From contig JAEZMC010000374.1 of the NCBI GenBank assembly GCA_023435805.1, positions 1 to 24,343 on the forward strand: a stretch of 24,343 nt of DNA. The letters run 5' to 3'. Both the position numbers and the translations under genes were made by a program. Below the pieces are notes generated by a model. That model ran no database searches. It saw nothing but the letters and a program-made list of their open reading frames with translations, and was not told where the DNA came from. Below are positions 22,544-24,343 of this stretch, one piece after another (positions within the stretch are counted from its first letter, which is position 1; every line of letters begins with the position of its first letter). This stretch comes from Bacillota bacterium (GTDB lineage: Bacteria > Bacillota > Clostridia > Acetivibrionales > DTU013).

Positions 22544-22717
22544 ATGTTTTGTTCTATCAGGATTGCCGTATAAATATTACAGGATTATTAAAATTTATTA
22601 AAATACCGGTAAAATATGCCGATTTAGAAGGAAGGAGAGGTAAATTTGTCGAATAGATAGGGTAATCGGCATTACTTTACAGGAATTTTTGACTTTTACT
22701 AATGAGAAGGTGCGATC
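22544..22717 (+). other. Region before the SpoIID-type gene with inverted repeat and possible Spo0A box
   Basis: No gene is seen here. ATGCCGATT (22616-22624) and AATCGGCAT (22664-22672) form a perfect 9-base inverted repeat. Between the arms lie a purine-rich GGAAGGAGAGG and TTTGTCGAATA (22645-22655), which contains TGTCGAA, the consensus core of a Spo0A box. I could not define a convincing -35/-10 pair. Confidence 0.5.
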
Positions 22718-24343
22718 ATGATGAAAAAATTGTACAAGAAAACTGCAGCCATTTTTGTCACCGCTGCCATGCTGCTATCAACACCAGTCTTATCCGAAAG
22801 TGCAGGCAAAACGCCCACATCCGTCAGGGTAGGCCTTTTTTATACGGATTCCTCCGTCAATACCGCTCAGTCCATTTTTAACGTTTCTGCCGCTTCGGGC
22901 TTGCAGATAGGCTTTTTGAGAGACGGCGGCTTTTATGAAATGTACAGGGAACCCAGCCCGTCGACGCTCTACATCAGAAAGGATGCCTACTATTATAATG
23001 CAGGGGACTCGCTGAAGGAATACAACCCTGCTGCCTCTGCTGCGTCCGTGGCAGCCTATGTAAAATATGGACCGTATCATATTAAAATAGGAAGCGATTA
23101 TGCAGATGCAGCAACAGCCGGTATTCAGGCCGCCAATTACCGTCAGCTTGGAATTCAGGCGTATATTGCCTACACAGATGCATGGCAGGTATGGGCAGGC
23201 AGCTATACGGACGAAGCAGCCGCACAAAACGATTTGGCAAATATGAGATCGGTGCTGGGAGAAGCGGGATTTGCCGTGATACCTCCTGCCGCCAACAGAA
23301 TTGTTGCAGTAAATGCGCAATACCAGCCGCTATGCATATTCGGAAGCAATTCATCCTATTTTCAGCTAAAGCCGGCACCTGAAAACAACCCGCCTGTTAT
23401 AAACATCAAGGGCAAGCCCTACCGAGGCGCTCTGGAGGTCAGGAGACTGGCGGAGAGCGATATGACAGTGATCAATGTGGTAACCATGCAGGAATACCTG
23501 TACGGGAACGTTCCGGCGGAAATCGGCGGAAGGTCGCCGGCTGAAGCCATTAAAGCACAGGCGGTCGTTTCCAAAATGTATGCGATCAACAATATGGGAA
23601 AACATGCAAAGACGGGCTTCGATCTCTGCGCGACCACCAGCTGCCAGGTATACAAGGGTTACAGCAGCGAAGTGGCGCAATGCAATGCCGCTATCGATGA
23701 GGTAAAGGACAAAATCATTACGTACAACGGCAATCCGGCGGGGCAGATCTTCTATTTTGCATCCAGCGGCGGACGGACCGAGGACGTGCGGAATGTCTGG
23801 GGATCCTCGTATCCTTATCTGGTAAGTGTGGAAGACAAATATGAGAAAATATATACCTGGACCAAAACGCTGCGGGCATCCGATGTAAAAGCCAAGCTCC
23901 CGCAGCTTGGAAATATCCTCGGCATATCCATAACAAAAACGGCAGATTCAGGCAGGGTGACACAGCTTTCTGTCAGGGGGGACAACAGAAGCGACCCGGC
24001 GGTCTACAATCTGGAAAAAACCAGGACGCTCTTCAGCCTGGACAGTCAGCTATATACCATTACCACCGACTCGGATGTGTATGCCGCCTCCGTTTCATAT
24101 CTGCCGACGGCGTCTGCAGCAGCTGCTGTCAGTGATGCGCCTGCTATTGCCGATACCGCGGCCGCTGCATTGGCAACCCCCACAGCTATAGCTGCGCAGC
24201 AGCCTTCAAGTACGGTATCGACACCATCTGCCATTATCAGACTGCCGGAAACCACTGCTCCGCAGAAAACCCAGCGCGGCGGAAAGAAGGTCATTTCCGC
24301 ATCGGGCGTCAAATCTCTTGCCGCCACCAACAACAAAATAAGC
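22718..24343 (+). CDS. SpoIID/LytB domain protein with SPOR-like region, 3' end missing
   Basis: Open to the window edge; 542 residues are visible. An N-terminal signal peptide (about 1-28; basic then hydrophobic A-I-F-V-T-A-A-M-L-L) precedes a SPOR-like region (about 115-190, with Y-H-I-K-I-G-S-D-Y and W-Q-V-W-A-G-S-Y). The SpoIID domain follows: L-Y-G-N-V-P-A-E-I (261-269), A-E-A-I-K-A-Q-A-V-V-S-K-M-Y-A (275-289), D-L-C-A-T-T-S-C-Q-V-Y-K-G (302-314), Y-F-A-S-S-G-G-R-T-E-D (346-356) and V-W-G-S. SpoIID proteins are lytic transglycosylases acting on denuded glycan in spore engulfment; this longer exported form may act elsewhere on the cell wall. A low-complexity Ala/Ser/Thr/Pro stretch (455-510) follows. 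ATG 22718 has AAGG seven bases upstream. The usual C-terminal G-x-G-H-G-V-G-M-S-Q motif is not reached. Confidence 0.9.
   Translation, partial: MMKKLYKKTAAIFVTAAMLLSTPVLSESAGKTPTSVRVGLFYTDSSVNTAQSIFNVSAASGLQIGFLRDGGFYEMYREPSPSTLYIRKDAYYYNAGDSLKEYNPAASAASVAAYVKYGPYHIKIGSDYADAATAGIQAANYRQLGIQAYIAYTDAWQVWAGSYTDEAAAQNDLANMRSVLGEAGFAVIPPAANRIVAVNAQYQPLCIFGSNSSYFQLKPAPENNPPVINIKGKPYRGALEVRRLAESDMTVINVVTMQEYLYGNVPAEIGGRSPAEAIKAQAVVSKMYAINNMGKHAKTGFDLCATTSCQVYKGYSSEVAQCNAAIDEVKDKIITYNGNPAGQIFYFASSGGRTEDVRNVWGSSYPYLVSVEDKYEKIYTWTKTLRASDVKAKLPQLGNILGISITKTADSGRVTQLSVRGDNRSDPAVYNLEKTRTLFSLDSQLYTITTDSDVYAASVSYLPTASAAAAVSDAPAIADTAAAALATPTAIAAQQPSSTVSTPSAIIRLPETTAPQKTQRGGKKVISASGVKSLAATNNKIS

Noticed and set aside
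1..24343. CRISPR arrays, insertion sequences, prophage or defence systems
   Set aside because: No regularly spaced repeats, transposase, integrase or phage-like genes were seen. The REP-like repeats and the T-arm copy are the only possible traces of mobility.

Overview
The window looks like a chromosomal segment of an endospore-forming member of the Clostridia with moderate GC content. The grounds are the sporulation genes (a PdaA-type deacetylase, yqfC, yqfD, a SpoIID-type protein with a Spo0A-box-like site), the Firmicutes order yqfC-yqfD-phoH-pgpH-ybeY-dgkA-era-yqzL-recO, strong GGAGG ribosome binding sites, frequent TTG/GTG starts, and a nickel CooT protein. I cannot name a species.

Layout. 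1-1419 (+): the 3' part of a sugar nucleotidyltransferase/phosphomannomutase-like fusion whose mutase part has lost its catalytic motifs. 1495-3831 (-): a polar amino acid ABC transporter operon (binding protein, permease, ATPase); its binding protein has the two halves of the fold in swapped order, a circular permutation. 4044-4382 (-): an unrecognised small protein. 4493-5953 (+): two tandem DUF881 membrane proteins. 6093-15283 (+): a long sporulation/housekeeping run: polysaccharide deacetylase, yqfC, yqfD, phoH, pgpH, ybeY, a dgkA-PAP2 fusion, era, yqzL, recO. 15315-17294 (+): a possible nickel module: a CbiM-PDGLE transporter behind an attenuator-like leader, then DUF3842 and cooT as an overlapping pair. 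17363-17445 (-): tRNA-Leu(GAG). 17647-18678 (+): a YesL/DUF624 membrane protein with a very acidic tail. 18788-22543 (-): a lysine/diaminopimelate operon with promoter and lysine riboswitch driving asd, dapA, dapB and a free-standing tandem-ACT protein. 22718-end (+): a SpoIID/LytB protein with a SPOR-like region, cut by the window edge.

How the parts work together. The asd-dapA-dapB enzymes take aspartyl phosphate towards diaminopimelate and lysine. The riboswitch gives transcript-level feedback, and the ACT protein resembles the regulatory half of aspartokinase. PdaA-type, SpoIID-type, YqfC and YqfD proteins belong to spore formation. PgpH (c-di-AMP hydrolysis), PhoH/YbeY (RNA maturation), DgkA/PAP2 (lipid carrier recycling), Era and RecO are core housekeeping.

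Best candidates for something undescribed are the circularly permuted binding protein, the CbiM leader with its repeated CCATGAAGG element next to the DUF3842-CooT pair, the degenerate mutase domain, and the stand-alone aspartokinase-like ACT protein. No CRISPR array, phage or insertion sequence was seen.
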